From assembly GCA_945645715.1 (NCBI GenBank), contig CALZFJ010000108.1, positions 1 through 7,009 on the forward strand: a stretch of DNA of 7,009 nt, given 5' to 3'. Source of the DNA: an uncultured Prevotellaceae bacterium (lineage in GTDB: Bacteria; Bacteroidota; Bacteroidia; Bacteroidales; Muribaculaceae). This document shows positions 1 to 6,806 of the stretch, in pieces (within the stretch, counting starts at the first letter, position 1; each line of letters starts with the position of its first letter). The notes under the pieces were generated by a model. That model was not told the DNA's origin. It saw nothing but the letters and a program-made list of their open reading frames with translations, and ran no database searches. Position numbers and translations under genes: made by a program.

Positions 1-1
1 C

Positions 2-349
2 CTCTCACGAATTGCCTGCCGGGTTGTGACCATTACATTCGTGTCGCTGCTGTGGGTATTCTTCCGTGCCGACAGCTTCGGCGATGCATTGACGATAATC
101 ACCTGCGCCTTCACCTCCTTCGACGCCACACACATAGCCCCCTTCATCGCCGAGCGCGGCACATGGTGCGTGATGATGGTGGTGATAATAGCCCTTCACT
201 GCGTGCCTGTAGAGTGGCTCAAGCGGGCTTCGCAGTGGTTTGTAGGCACACCGTGGATAGTGAAACTGCTGCTCTTCACCGCAGTGGTGCAGCTCACCCT
301 CCAGTTCATGAGTGCCGAAGTGAAGCCATTCATCTACTTCCAGTTCTGA
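2..349 (+). CDS. MBOAT family membrane O-acyltransferase (AlgI/DltB-like), C-terminal fragment
   Basis: This is the last 115 residues of a multi-pass inner-membrane O-acyltransferase; the reading frame is open to the left edge, so the start and the catalytic His region lie outside the window. The segment VTITFVSLLWVFFRADSF matches the conserved late MBOAT motif (W-x-FFRA) of AlgI, PatA and DltB relatives. It is followed by two more hydrophobic stretches (MMVVIIALHCVPVEWL and VKLLLFTAVVQLTLQF) and the short C-terminus FIYFQF, a common ending in Bacteroidetes members. Such proteins move acyl groups across the membrane onto exopolysaccharide, cell-wall polymer or lipid; the acceptor here cannot be told. 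A GTG at 26 is an internal codon, not a start, because the motif-bearing frame continues upstream. The TGA stop directly abuts the 33-bp repeat array, and no terminator is visible after it. Confidence 0.85.
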   Translation, partial: LSRIACRVVTITFVSLLWVFFRADSFGDALTIITCAFTSFDATHIAPFIAERGTWCVMMVVIIALHCVPVEWLKRASQWFVGTPWIVKLLLFTAVVQLTLQFMSAEVKPFIYFQF

Positions 350-480
350 TTATTAGTCGGATTTCGTCAAAAACAAGGGTAATTATTTGTCGGATTTCAG
401 CACTTTATCCCCTAATTATTTGTCGGATTTCGTCAAAAACAAGGGTGATTATTTGTCGGATTTCGTCAATTTCCCTCATT
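349..480. repeat. Four tandem 33-bp direct repeats upstream of the ATPase gene
   Basis: Four units lie head to tail at 349-381, 382-414, 415-447 and 448-480, each opening with ATTATTTG or the variant ATTATTAG, then TCGGATTTC. GTCGGATTT recurs at 356, 389, 422 and 455, an exact period of 33. Units 1 and 3 continue with GTCAAAAACAAGGGT; unit 2 diverges after GGATTTC and unit 4 after CGTCAA. The core TTTGTCGGATTTCGTCAAA (419-437 in unit 3) is an imperfect 19-bp palindrome with 7 of 9 pairs matching. The array begins on the last base of the MBOAT stop codon and ends just before the ATPase promoter. There are no spacers, so it is not CRISPR. A regulatory protein-binding array is my inference; a genome-wide intergenic repeat family is the main alternative. 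Confidence 0.9.
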
Positions 481-483
481 TTA

Positions 484-515
484 TTTGCTGAATATCAAAG
501 ATTTGTTTATCTTTG
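484..515 (+). promoter_or_regulatory. Bacteroidetes-type promoter for the AAA ATPase gene
   Basis: TTTG at 484-487 (-33 box), a 20-base spacer and TATCTTTG at 508-515 (-7 box) match the known Bacteroides primary sigma consensus TTTG-N19-21-TAnnTTTG perfectly. Transcription would begin roughly at 519-523, giving a leader of only about 15 bases before the ATG at 536. The -33 box lies at almost the same phase as the TTTG of the upstream 33-bp units (32 instead of 33 bases from the last one), so the array runs directly into the promoter. Confidence 0.75.
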
Positions 516-535
516 CAAAAACTAATGCAAACAGC

Positions 536-1900
536 ATGAAATATATTGAGCGAATAATCGACAAATATTTGTTGGAATGGAAAGATTCCTCGGAGCATAA
601 GCCATTACTGCTTCGTGGAGCCCGACAAGTGGGTAAATCATCGGCAGTCAGGCATCTCGGAGAGAAATTCAAGCATTTTGCTGAAGTGAATTTTGAGCAG
701 CTGAAAAACATTCACACATTTTTCAGCGGCGACATTGATGTGCGCCTCATAACCGCGAAAATCTCAAAATACATAAATGTACCCATTGAACCCGGAAAGA
801 CCCTGCTGTTTTTAGATGAAATCCAAGCATGTCCTGATGCAATAATGGCATTGCGATTTTTCAAAGAAGACTACCCTCAGCTTCATGTGATTGCAGCAGG
901 GTCACTGCTGGAGTTTACTCTTCAGGAAATCCCAACATTTGGAGTGGGAAGAATCCATTCGCTCTTTATGTATCCTTTTACATTCGATGAATTTCTCACA
1001 GCTACCGAAAATTTCGGACTTTTAGAAGCAAAACGCGATGCCAACACAAGAGAGCCTCTTGACGAGCCATTTCACAATCAATTGACCGACTTGTTCAGAA
1101 TATATCTTCTTGTTGGCGGAATGCCTGAAGCTGTAACCACATGGGCAAAAACCAAGGATTTCGGTGCGTGCCAACGTGTGCTGCGCGACATCATTCTCAC
1201 CTACGAAGACGATTTCAGCAAATATCGTAAACGCACATCTCCAGAGTTGCTGCAAATAGCCATGCACGGTGTGTGCCACCAAATAGGGCAAAAGTTCTCT
1301 TTCAGCCAAGCATCAAGCGACTATCGCAGCGCACAAATTCGTAGTGCCTTGCGCCTGCTCACTCTGGCCGGCATAATTATCCCCGTTATTGCAACTTCGG
1401 GGAATGGACTGCCACTTGATGCCGGAGCAAACGAATCGATAGTAAAATATTTGTTTCTCGACCCCGGTCTTTTATTAGCTATACTTCAGCTCGATGGCAA
1501 TGCGCCGCAAAAAATGATTGAGTTTATTTTATCGGGAACACCGCAAGACTTGGTGAACAAAGGCGGTATCACCGAAATGGTTGCAGGACTTGAGATAATG
1601 CGTTATAAAGAACCCATCATGCGCTACAAAATGTTTTATTGGCAGCAAACAGGCAACAGCATTGCCGAAGTTGATTATTTAGAAGCCCAAAATGCACAAG
1701 TAATCCCAATTGAAGTGAAAGCAGGTACGCAAGGTGGCATGAAAAGCTTGTGGCTATTTATGCGTGCAAAAAAAATCAACTATGCGTTACGAACTTCTCT
1801 TGAAAATTTCGGCTCATTCTCTTATACCGACCCCCTCGACAATGGAGCAGTGAGGGAGGTGGATATTGTGCCGCTCTATGCGCTGAGTAACCGCCCGTGA
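536..1900 (+). CDS. AAA ATPase with C-terminal DUF4143 domain (COG1373-type)
   Basis: The 454-residue protein has an N-terminal P-loop ATPase domain (AAA_14 type): Walker A GARQVGKSS at residues 28-36, Walker B TLLFLDE at 89-95, and a sensor-like IAAGSLLEF segment shortly after. The C-terminal half is DUF4143, ending with EVDYL (E378, D380) and IPIEVKAG (E393, K395). This D...ExK layout resembles the PD-(D/E)xK nuclease fold often predicted for this domain. The family is abundant in Bacteroidales, often in several copies, and its cellular role is not established; DNA binding or transposon/toxin-antitoxin-like behaviour are only suggestions. I chose the ATG at 536 because the in-frame TTG at 485 lies inside the promoter; the leader has no Shine-Dalgarno, as usual in this phylum. 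The gene is intact, has its own promoter and lower GC than its neighbours, and is preceded by the 33-bp array. Confidence 0.9.
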   Translation: MKYIERIIDKYLLEWKDSSEHKPLLLRGARQVGKSSAVRHLGEKFKHFAEVNFEQLKNIHTFFSGDIDVRLITAKISKYINVPIEPGKTLLFLDEIQACPDAIMALRFFKEDYPQLHVIAAGSLLEFTLQEIPTFGVGRIHSLFMYPFTFDEFLTATENFGLLEAKRDANTREPLDEPFHNQLTDLFRIYLLVGGMPEAVTTWAKTKDFGACQRVLRDIILTYEDDFSKYRKRTSPELLQIAMHGVCHQIGQKFSFSQASSDYRSAQIRSALRLLTLAGIIIPVIATSGNGLPLDAGANESIVKYLFLDPGLLLAILQLDGNAPQKMIEFILSGTPQDLVNKGGITEMVAGLEIMRYKEPIMRYKMFYWQQTGNSIAEVDYLEAQNAQVIPIEVKAGTQGGMKSLWLFMRAKKINYALRTSLENFGSFSYTDPLDNGAVREVDIVPLYALSNRP

Positions 1901-1942
1901 ATAGCCATGGAAGAGTATAGCGGCGGGGATAGGTGGCGTGTG

Positions 1943-1974
1943 AGCAAAAAACAATGCGGATTTTTGTTTTTGCT
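1943..1974. other. A/T-rich inverted repeat between the ATPase and protease genes
   Basis: AGCAAAAAACAA (1943-1954) is followed after nine bases by TTGTTTTTGCT (1964-1974), its reverse complement apart from one missing T. It lies 42 bases after the ATPase stop codon. As RNA it would form a weak, nearly all-A/U hairpin without a separate U tract, so it is a poor intrinsic terminator. The right arm contains the -33 box of the next promoter, so it could equally be an operator. The function is unresolved. Confidence 0.45.
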
Positions 1975-1994
1975 ACCGATATGCACTATCTTTA
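1963..1994 (+). promoter_or_regulatory. Probable Bacteroidetes-type promoter for the WG-caspase gene
   Basis: TTTG at 1963-1966, a 20-base spacer and TATCTTTA at 1987-1994 fit TTTG-N20-TAnnTTTG with one mismatch at the last base. A second TTTG at 1969-1972 is only 14 bases from the -7 box and is less likely to be used. The expected start near 2000 gives a leader of about 70 bases before the ATG at 2070. The gene would therefore be transcribed separately from the ATPase. Confidence 0.6.
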
Positions 1995-2069
1995 TACCCG
2001 ATTTTGGCGCAGAAAAATGTAATTAACAAATGGAACGAATTGTATCCCGGCAACTTAAAAACCAATGAT

Positions 2070-4415
2070 ATGACAAAGAGATTTTTGATACTTTTTTTTG
2101 CTGCTGCCGTGGCAGCTGTGGTGTCTCTGCCTGTGGCGGCGGAGTCGTTTATGCAACTCGACCATAATCCCTACGGCTACTCAATTGTGCGCAAAGACTA
2201 CCACGACATAGCACTCGACCGCTATGGCAACGTTTATGCCACCGAAAAATCTCTCAACTGCAATAGCATTCTTTTCATTGACGATGAGTGCATTGTTTTC
2301 AGTCGAGGATATGATTACGTTTTTGCCGGACACGATGGCAAGGAAATAGAAAAAGTGGACTATATTAATGCCAAGGACCTGTGTGAGTGGGGATATTACT
2401 ATGCAATGAGCCTTAACTACCTATGGGGAATTATTGATAAGCACGGCAAGTGGATTATCGAGCCATCTGCCAAAGACTTGACTAAAGCGCCGTTTAGTTT
2501 GAGCCGCTATCACTACATCAAGAAGAAAGATGATGCAACACGAAAATGGGGAATCATCAACACAGAAGGCGAGTGGGTGGTGCAGCCTCAATTCAAGAGT
2601 GATGAGGATGTTTATCCTCTCGATGAAAGCTCATTCGCTGCCAAGCAGGGCGGCAAGTGGGGCAAGCTCGACACACAGGGCAACTGGATAGTGCAGCCAC
2701 AATACAAGAAGTCGGACGATGTGCCCCGCAATCCCGACCGCATCAACGAAACAGATTATATCAAAAAAACCAATTTTGCCAAAAATAAAGTGTTACAATC
2801 CGGTAATTACTTCTACATTCGCACTCCTGCCACACTCAAGGAGTGGCTGGATCTTGCTGTGATGCCGTGGGACGTTTATTCCAAAGGTAAACTCAACAAT
2901 TTGGAGCCACTTGAGCAATTCTTGAAGCGCAAAATTGAGCCGGAAATCAACGAGTGGCAGAAAAAAGGCGAATTTGAATCGACCGCCGAGTGGCAGAAGC
3001 GCGTGAACGAGCGTACCCGTCAGGCAAAAATCGACGCGCTCTCAAAGACCTACAAGGCTGAATATTCCAAAATGCTCGAACAGCACAAAAAGGACTACGC
3101 AAAGGTGGTGGAAGACTATAAGAAATACTACAACAAGCAGTTCAATCTCTACGTTGATGCACGCATACGGGATATTGGGTTCAGCAACGACAAGCTCACG
3201 CTTTCCACCTACGATGCCGACAACCAGTCGTATATGATTAGCACCAACTGCTCCATCGGCGACATCTTGCTGCCTGTTCCTGTGGCTGAAGCGAAAAAAT
3301 TCAAGGAGAAATGGAACGATGAGTTCCGCCGCTATGCCAAGCTGCACTATGTGCCGAGCGGCAACGACATGGTGCTCTCGTCAATCACTTTTCAAGATGC
3401 CTACGGCAAGACCTACACCTACGACAGCAACACCAAGGCGCAGTATGCCGTGACCGACACCGACTACAATTTCAAACCCGTAGAGATTGCACTCAGCGAC
3501 GAGGAGGACGTGACCTACACCTTCGACCCGGTGGAGGTGATAAAGCAATCGGTGGTGCACACCTCGGCTTCCAAGGGTGTGGGTGGCAAGAAGGCTGATG
3601 TGCAGCGCAAGAAGGTGATTGCGGGAACGCTCGCCGAGGTGGATAAGAACATTCCCAAGAATCCCACCAACAACAACCGCAACACCTTTGCCGTGATTAT
3701 CGCCAACGAGGATTACACTCAGGTGCAACCGGTGGAATTTGCCGCCAACGACGGACAGACTTTTGCCAAATATTGCACGCTGACGCTCGGCATTCCCGAA
3801 AAGCGCGTGTTCACCCTCATCAATGCCACCTACGGCGAGATTCTCGATGCCATGCAGAAGCTGAAAGCCCTCGGCGAAGCCTATAATGGCAACATGAATG
3901 TGATTTTCTACTACGCCGGACACGGAATCCCCGACGAAAGCACCAAGGACGCATATCTGCTGCCTGTTGATGCCAACGGCCGCAGCTCGGCTGCCTGCTA
4001 CAGCCTGAAAAAGCTCATTGAGGAGCTTGGCAGCCTCGGAGCACGCACCACCACGGTGTTTATCGATGCCTGCTTCAGCGGTGCAAAGCGCGACAAGGGA
4101 ATGCTTATTTCAGCGCGTGGCGTGGCAATCAAGCCGCGTGATTTTGAACCGCAAGGCAATGTGGTGGTGTTCTCAGCCACTCAGAACGACGAGACAGCCA
4201 TGCCCTATCGCGACAAGAATCACGGACTATTCACCTATTATCTGCTGAAGAAGCTGCAAGACTCCAAGGGCACAACCACAGTGGGCGAACTGAGCGACTA
4301 TGTGACCGACCGCGTGCGCAAGGCGTCGGTCGAGGTGAATGGCAAGGCGCAGACTCCCACCGTGCGCACACCGATAGCTCTGAGCGACACATGGCGCACC
4401 TGGCAATTGAAATAG
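2070..4415 (+). CDS. Exported WG-repeat protein with C-terminal caspase-like (peptidase C14) domain
   Basis: The 781-residue precursor starts with a Sec signal peptide (MTKR, hydrophobic core, likely cut after VAA at residue 24); no lipobox Cys is seen, so it should be periplasmic or secreted. Three WG repeats follow, with W119, W160 and W197 and copies such as WGIINTEGEWVVQPQF. Residues about 285-355 are charged and helical (EWQKKGEFESTAEWQKRVNE), probably a coiled coil. A beta-rich region of unknown type spans about 356-500. From residue 538 a caspase-fold domain runs to the end, with catalytic His618 in YYAGHG and Cys668 in DACFSG. Asp666, two residues before Cys, occupies the metacaspase S1-pocket position, so cleavage after Arg or Lys is plausible but inferred. 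The start is the ATG before the signal peptide; the in-frame TTG at 2004 would bury it behind 22 extra residues. The substrate is unknown. Confidence 0.9.
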   Translation: MTKRFLILFFAAAVAAVVSLPVAAESFMQLDHNPYGYSIVRKDYHDIALDRYGNVYATEKSLNCNSILFIDDECIVFSRGYDYVFAGHDGKEIEKVDYINAKDLCEWGYYYAMSLNYLWGIIDKHGKWIIEPSAKDLTKAPFSLSRYHYIKKKDDATRKWGIINTEGEWVVQPQFKSDEDVYPLDESSFAAKQGGKWGKLDTQGNWIVQPQYKKSDDVPRNPDRINETDYIKKTNFAKNKVLQSGNYFYIRTPATLKEWLDLAVMPWDVYSKGKLNNLEPLEQFLKRKIEPEINEWQKKGEFESTAEWQKRVNERTRQAKIDALSKTYKAEYSKMLEQHKKDYAKVVEDYKKYYNKQFNLYVDARIRDIGFSNDKLTLSTYDADNQSYMISTNCSIGDILLPVPVAEAKKFKEKWNDEFRRYAKLHYVPSGNDMVLSSITFQDAYGKTYTYDSNTKAQYAVTDTDYNFKPVEIALSDEEDVTYTFDPVEVIKQSVVHTSASKGVGGKKADVQRKKVIAGTLAEVDKNIPKNPTNNNRNTFAVIIANEDYTQVQPVEFAANDGQTFAKYCTLTLGIPEKRVFTLINATYGEILDAMQKLKALGEAYNGNMNVIFYYAGHGIPDESTKDAYLLPVDANGRSSAACYSLKKLIEELGSLGARTTTVFIDACFSGAKRDKGMLISARGVAIKPRDFEPQGNVVVFSATQNDETAMPYRDKNHGLFTYYLLKKLQDSKGTTTVGELSDYVTDRVRKASVEVNGKAQTPTVRTPIALSDTWRTWQLK

Positions 4416-4420
4416 CGGTA

Positions 4421-4501
4421 TCACGCTGCTCTTCGGTTGGCTGAAATTGCAGCACTGCTACGATTGAGTGAAAGGTGGCATCGGTCACGCTGCTACGATT
4501 G
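4421..4501. repeat. Short direct repeats in the convergent 3' gap
   Basis: CTGCTACGATTG occurs at 4455-4466 and 4490-4501, 35 bases apart, and TCACGCTGCT occurs at 4421-4430 and 4485-4494. The second copies overlap each other and include the stop codon and last codons of the minus-strand acyltransferase gene. This looks like a local duplication in the 77-base gap between convergent genes. I found no stem followed by a T tract here in either direction. Confidence 0.5.
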
Positions 4502-5626
4502 TGTTGAGCCTGAGAGGGAATAGATAGCAGATTTCAGGTGGCGGTAGCCCCACATCCACAGCAGGGGCAATGCCACTCCGGCGATGGTGTAGAGTATCCA
4601 GAATAGGTCGTCGTGATGGTCGTGTATCACCATGTGGCAACCTATCTGGCGCGGGTCGAGTCCATAATATGCTATTTTCACCAGGCTCACCACCTTGAAC
4701 GAAATTATGTGGAACACATAGATGTAGAGCGTCATCTCGCCGCAATGCACAAGCACACGCTTGAGCCACCACTCGCAGCTGTCGATGAGGCGCGAAATCT
4801 GGTGCGTGACGAAGAATCCCGCCATTCCGGTGAGTGGCAGCGTAGCCACATCGCGGATTTTCGGCGAGAGATTCATTCCTGCCCAGTGTTCCATCGTTCC
4901 CACTGCGAGAATTGCCACTGCGGCTGCCATTGCAGCCCAGTAGCCCCAATGGCGCGGATTGAAGCCTCGTGTATGCTCAAAATGGCGATACACCACACCG
5001 ATGCCGAAGAACAGCATGCCCCACGTCTCACGAATACCGCCCTGCACCACATTCACCACTTTCAGTCCATACGAAATACGCAAAGCCGCAAACCCGATGG
5101 CAGCCAAGCTGATGAGCGCGGCAATGTGCCACCCTTTCAGCCTGCGGGTGTGGCTGTCAATGAGGCTGAAAAGCACCATGAAGAGTATGCTCGTGATTAG
5201 CAATGCCCTGAAAAACCAGAATGCACCGGCAAGGAACTCATCGTAGCCTGCCATGGCAGTGAATATGTGCACCGCACGCTGCATCATCTGTGTCATAGTG
5301 TAGGGGTGTGTCACGCCACCCTCCCAGTTGCCGTAGGTTTCATTGAGGATTCCCACCTGAAACATCACATTGTGAATGAGCAGGAAAAAGAGGCTCCACT
5401 TCACGAAAGGCACATAAAGCCCCTTGAATCGCTTGCAGCAGTAGGTCCACGGCTGCTCCACATTCCGGCGGCTGAAGAAGTAGCCGGCGGTGATGAAGAA
5501 CAGCGGCATGTGGAAAATATAGATAAGACTCATGAGCGTGCCCGGGCACTCAGCGTGTCCTGCCACCATGAGGATAATAGCAATTCCCTTCGCTATCGAT
5601 ATTGAAGTGTTTCTGCCCGATGCCAT
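4493..5626 (-). CDS. Acyltransferase family 3 membrane protein (OafA/WecH/fucose-4-O-acetylase type)
   Basis: The 377-residue integral membrane protein probably has about ten membrane segments, at roughly 9-25, 31-51, 71-92, 131-156, 166-184, 201-216, 228-248, 263-280, 299-323 and 342-365. The N-terminus carries the AT3 hallmarks ISIAKGIAIILMVAGH (H24) and IFHMPLFFITAGYFF (39-51 region), and a late conserved LYIYVFHI places His306 in the penultimate membrane helix. Family members take an acetyl or other acyl group from the cytoplasm and add it to a sugar in a glycan or its precursor. There is no fused SGNH domain, so this is the short, stand-alone form. The gene starts 18 bases after the neuC-like stop codon, so it is almost certainly co-transcribed and may O-acylate the nonulosonic acid or the repeat unit carrying it. 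The acceptor sugar is inferred from context only. Confidence 0.88.
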   Translation of the reverse strand: MASGRNTSISIAKGIAIILMVAGHAECPGTLMSLIYIFHMPLFFITAGYFFSRRNVEQPWTYCCKRFKGLYVPFVKWSLFFLLIHNVMFQVGILNETYGNWEGGVTHPYTMTQMMQRAVHIFTAMAGYDEFLAGAFWFFRALLITSILFMVLFSLIDSHTRRLKGWHIAALISLAAIGFAALRISYGLKVVNVVQGGIRETWGMLFFGIGVVYRHFEHTRGFNPRHWGYWAAMAAAVAILAVGTMEHWAGMNLSPKIRDVATLPLTGMAGFFVTHQISRLIDSCEWWLKRVLVHCGEMTLYIYVFHIISFKVVSLVKIAYYGLDPRQIGCHMVIHDHHDDLFWILYTIAGVALPLLWMWGYRHLKSAIYSLSGSTQS

Positions 5627-5644
5627 AGTGCTTTCGGAATGTTT

Positions 5645-6799
5645 CTATAAGTTATAAAATGGCTTTATGGTGATGCCGTCAAGTGGGGTGTTGCACACCA
5701 CATCGACTATGCGCTGCAAGGTGTCGGGCTGCTCGTAGGGATTCTGCACCGTGCGGGCTTTCTCGCGCTCGGCATCGCTGAGCACACGGTCGAGACCCTG
5801 TGATATTTCATCGAGCGTTACACCACAATCCACCACCGACGCGGCACGCTGGCGGCCGTTCTGTCGCATTCCGATATTCAGCGTGGGAATGTGCATCGAC
5901 GGCACTTCCACAATTCCACTCGACGAATTACCCACCACGGCAGTCATCAGCCGGAGCATCGAGAGATAGCGTCGCTGCCCGTAGCTGGGGCGCACATACG
6001 CCCTGTCGGGGTGCGCAGCCACATATTGCTCAATCATGTCGATAATCACACGACCGGCAGTGTCGTTGTTGGGATAAGAGAAAAACACCTTGTAGTCGGG
6101 GTGGCAATCGAGGGCACGGAGAAGGTTGCAGCACTGCTCGCGAGGCGGAACAGGGTCGAGCGTGGCAGGGTGGAACGTAACGAAAAGTGATTTTGCGGGA
6201 ATTTCGGTGCCAAGCTCCGCCTCAAGCTCCTCACGGCTCCTGTAGTCGATATGCAGAATGTTGTAGATGCCGATGGCACCGGTGTTGAACACCCGCGCAG
6301 GGTCTTCGCCAAGCTGAATCACACGGCGGCGGCACTCCTCGGTCTCGGTGAGGTGCAAGTGGCTCATCTTTGTGATAGAGTGGCGAATGCTGTCGTCGTA
6401 GGCACCCTCGCTCACCGTTCCGCCGGCTATGTGCGCAATGGGAATGCGGAAAATGAGCGCAGCACTTGCCACCGCAAGCATCTCGTAGCGGTCGCCGAGA
6501 ATTATTAGCAAATCGGGGCGCAGAGTCTCAAACGCATCGGCAAAGCCACGCATACACCGGCTCATCGCCACCACAGTGTCGTGGGGCGAGTCGGTATCGG
6601 CCGGCATAGGCACGCGATAGTCGATATGCAGACCGTCGCGCTCAATCTCGCGATAGGTAGCGCCATAGCGTTCGCTGAGGTGCATATTAGTGGCAACAAT
6701 CAGCAGCTCCACATCATCGCGGCTGTCGAGAGCCTTGGCTATACCGCTGAGCAGCCCCCAGTCGGCACGAGTTCCGGTGGCAATACATATTTTTCGCAT
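5645..6799 (-). CDS. neuC: UDP-N-acetylglucosamine 2-epimerase (hydrolysing), NeuC/LegG family
   Basis: The 384-residue cytoplasmic enzyme has the family's usual length and hallmarks: GTRADWGLL (9-17), LGDRYE (101-106), HIAGGT (123-128), IRHSITKMSHLHLT (138-151), VIQLGEDP (160-167), FHPATLDP (209-216), GNSSSGIVEVP (290-300) and NIGMRQNGRQRA (308-319). These enzymes invert C2 of a UDP-HexNAc and release the sugar, giving ManNAc and UDP (sialic acid route, NeuC) or 2,4-diacetamido-mannose (legionaminic route, LegG); the sequence does not separate the two. From memory, E. coli NeuC reads HIHGGE where this protein has HIAGGT, so A125 and T128 replace a His and an acidic residue. The ATG at 6797-6799 is the natural start; the frame ends in TAG. 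It lies 57 bases after the neuB-like gene and 18 bases before the acyltransferase, forming one operon. Confidence 0.9.
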   Translation of the reverse strand: MRKICIATGTRADWGLLSGIAKALDSRDDVELLIVATNMHLSERYGATYREIERDGLHIDYRVPMPADTDSPHDTVVAMSRCMRGFADAFETLRPDLLIILGDRYEMLAVASAALIFRIPIAHIAGGTVSEGAYDDSIRHSITKMSHLHLTETEECRRRVIQLGEDPARVFNTGAIGIYNILHIDYRSREELEAELGTEIPAKSLFVTFHPATLDPVPPREQCCNLLRALDCHPDYKVFFSYPNNDTAGRVIIDMIEQYVAAHPDRAYVRPSYGQRRYLSMLRLMTAVVGNSSSGIVEVPSMHIPTLNIGMRQNGRQRAASVVDCGVTLDEISQGLDRVLSDAEREKARTVQNPYEQPDTLQRIVDVVCNTPLDGITIKPFYNL

Positions 6800-6806
6800 A
6801 GTTTCG

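Noticed and set aside
349..480. CRISPR array
   Set aside because: Units are contiguous with no unique spacers, and no cas genes are present.
52..525. Open frame through the repeat array giving an 11-residue repeat (IICRISSKTRV)
   Set aside because: The 33-base period is a multiple of three, so any open frame yields a periodic peptide. The frame overlaps the MBOAT gene out of register and crosses the ATPase promoter.
485..535. TTG start for the ATPase at 485
   Set aside because: It lies in the -33 box, upstream of the expected transcription start; the ATG at 536 fits the family's N-terminus.
1595..1630. IMRYK repeated seven residues apart in the ATPase
   Set aside because: Codons differ at synonymous positions (CGT TAT versus CGC TAC), so there is no sign of a recent duplication, and the short match may be chance.
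2004..2069. TTG start for the protease at 2004
   Set aside because: It would add 22 residues ahead of a clear signal peptide that begins at the ATG at 2070.
3042..3923. Long antisense open frames opposite the protease gene
   Set aside because: They show no recognisable domains and are shadows of a well-supported coding strand.
536..4415. ATPase plus caspase as a two-gene abortive-infection system
   Set aside because: The caspase carries an export signal and its own promoter, and the 169-base gap gives no sign of a shared operon.
4416..4492. Bidirectional terminator between the convergent genes
   Set aside because: Expected there, but I could not find a stable stem with an adjoining T tract.
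4613..5200. Plus-strand open frame opposite the AT3 gene
   Set aside because: His-rich, low-information translation; the minus strand has a clear membrane-protein pattern and family motifs.
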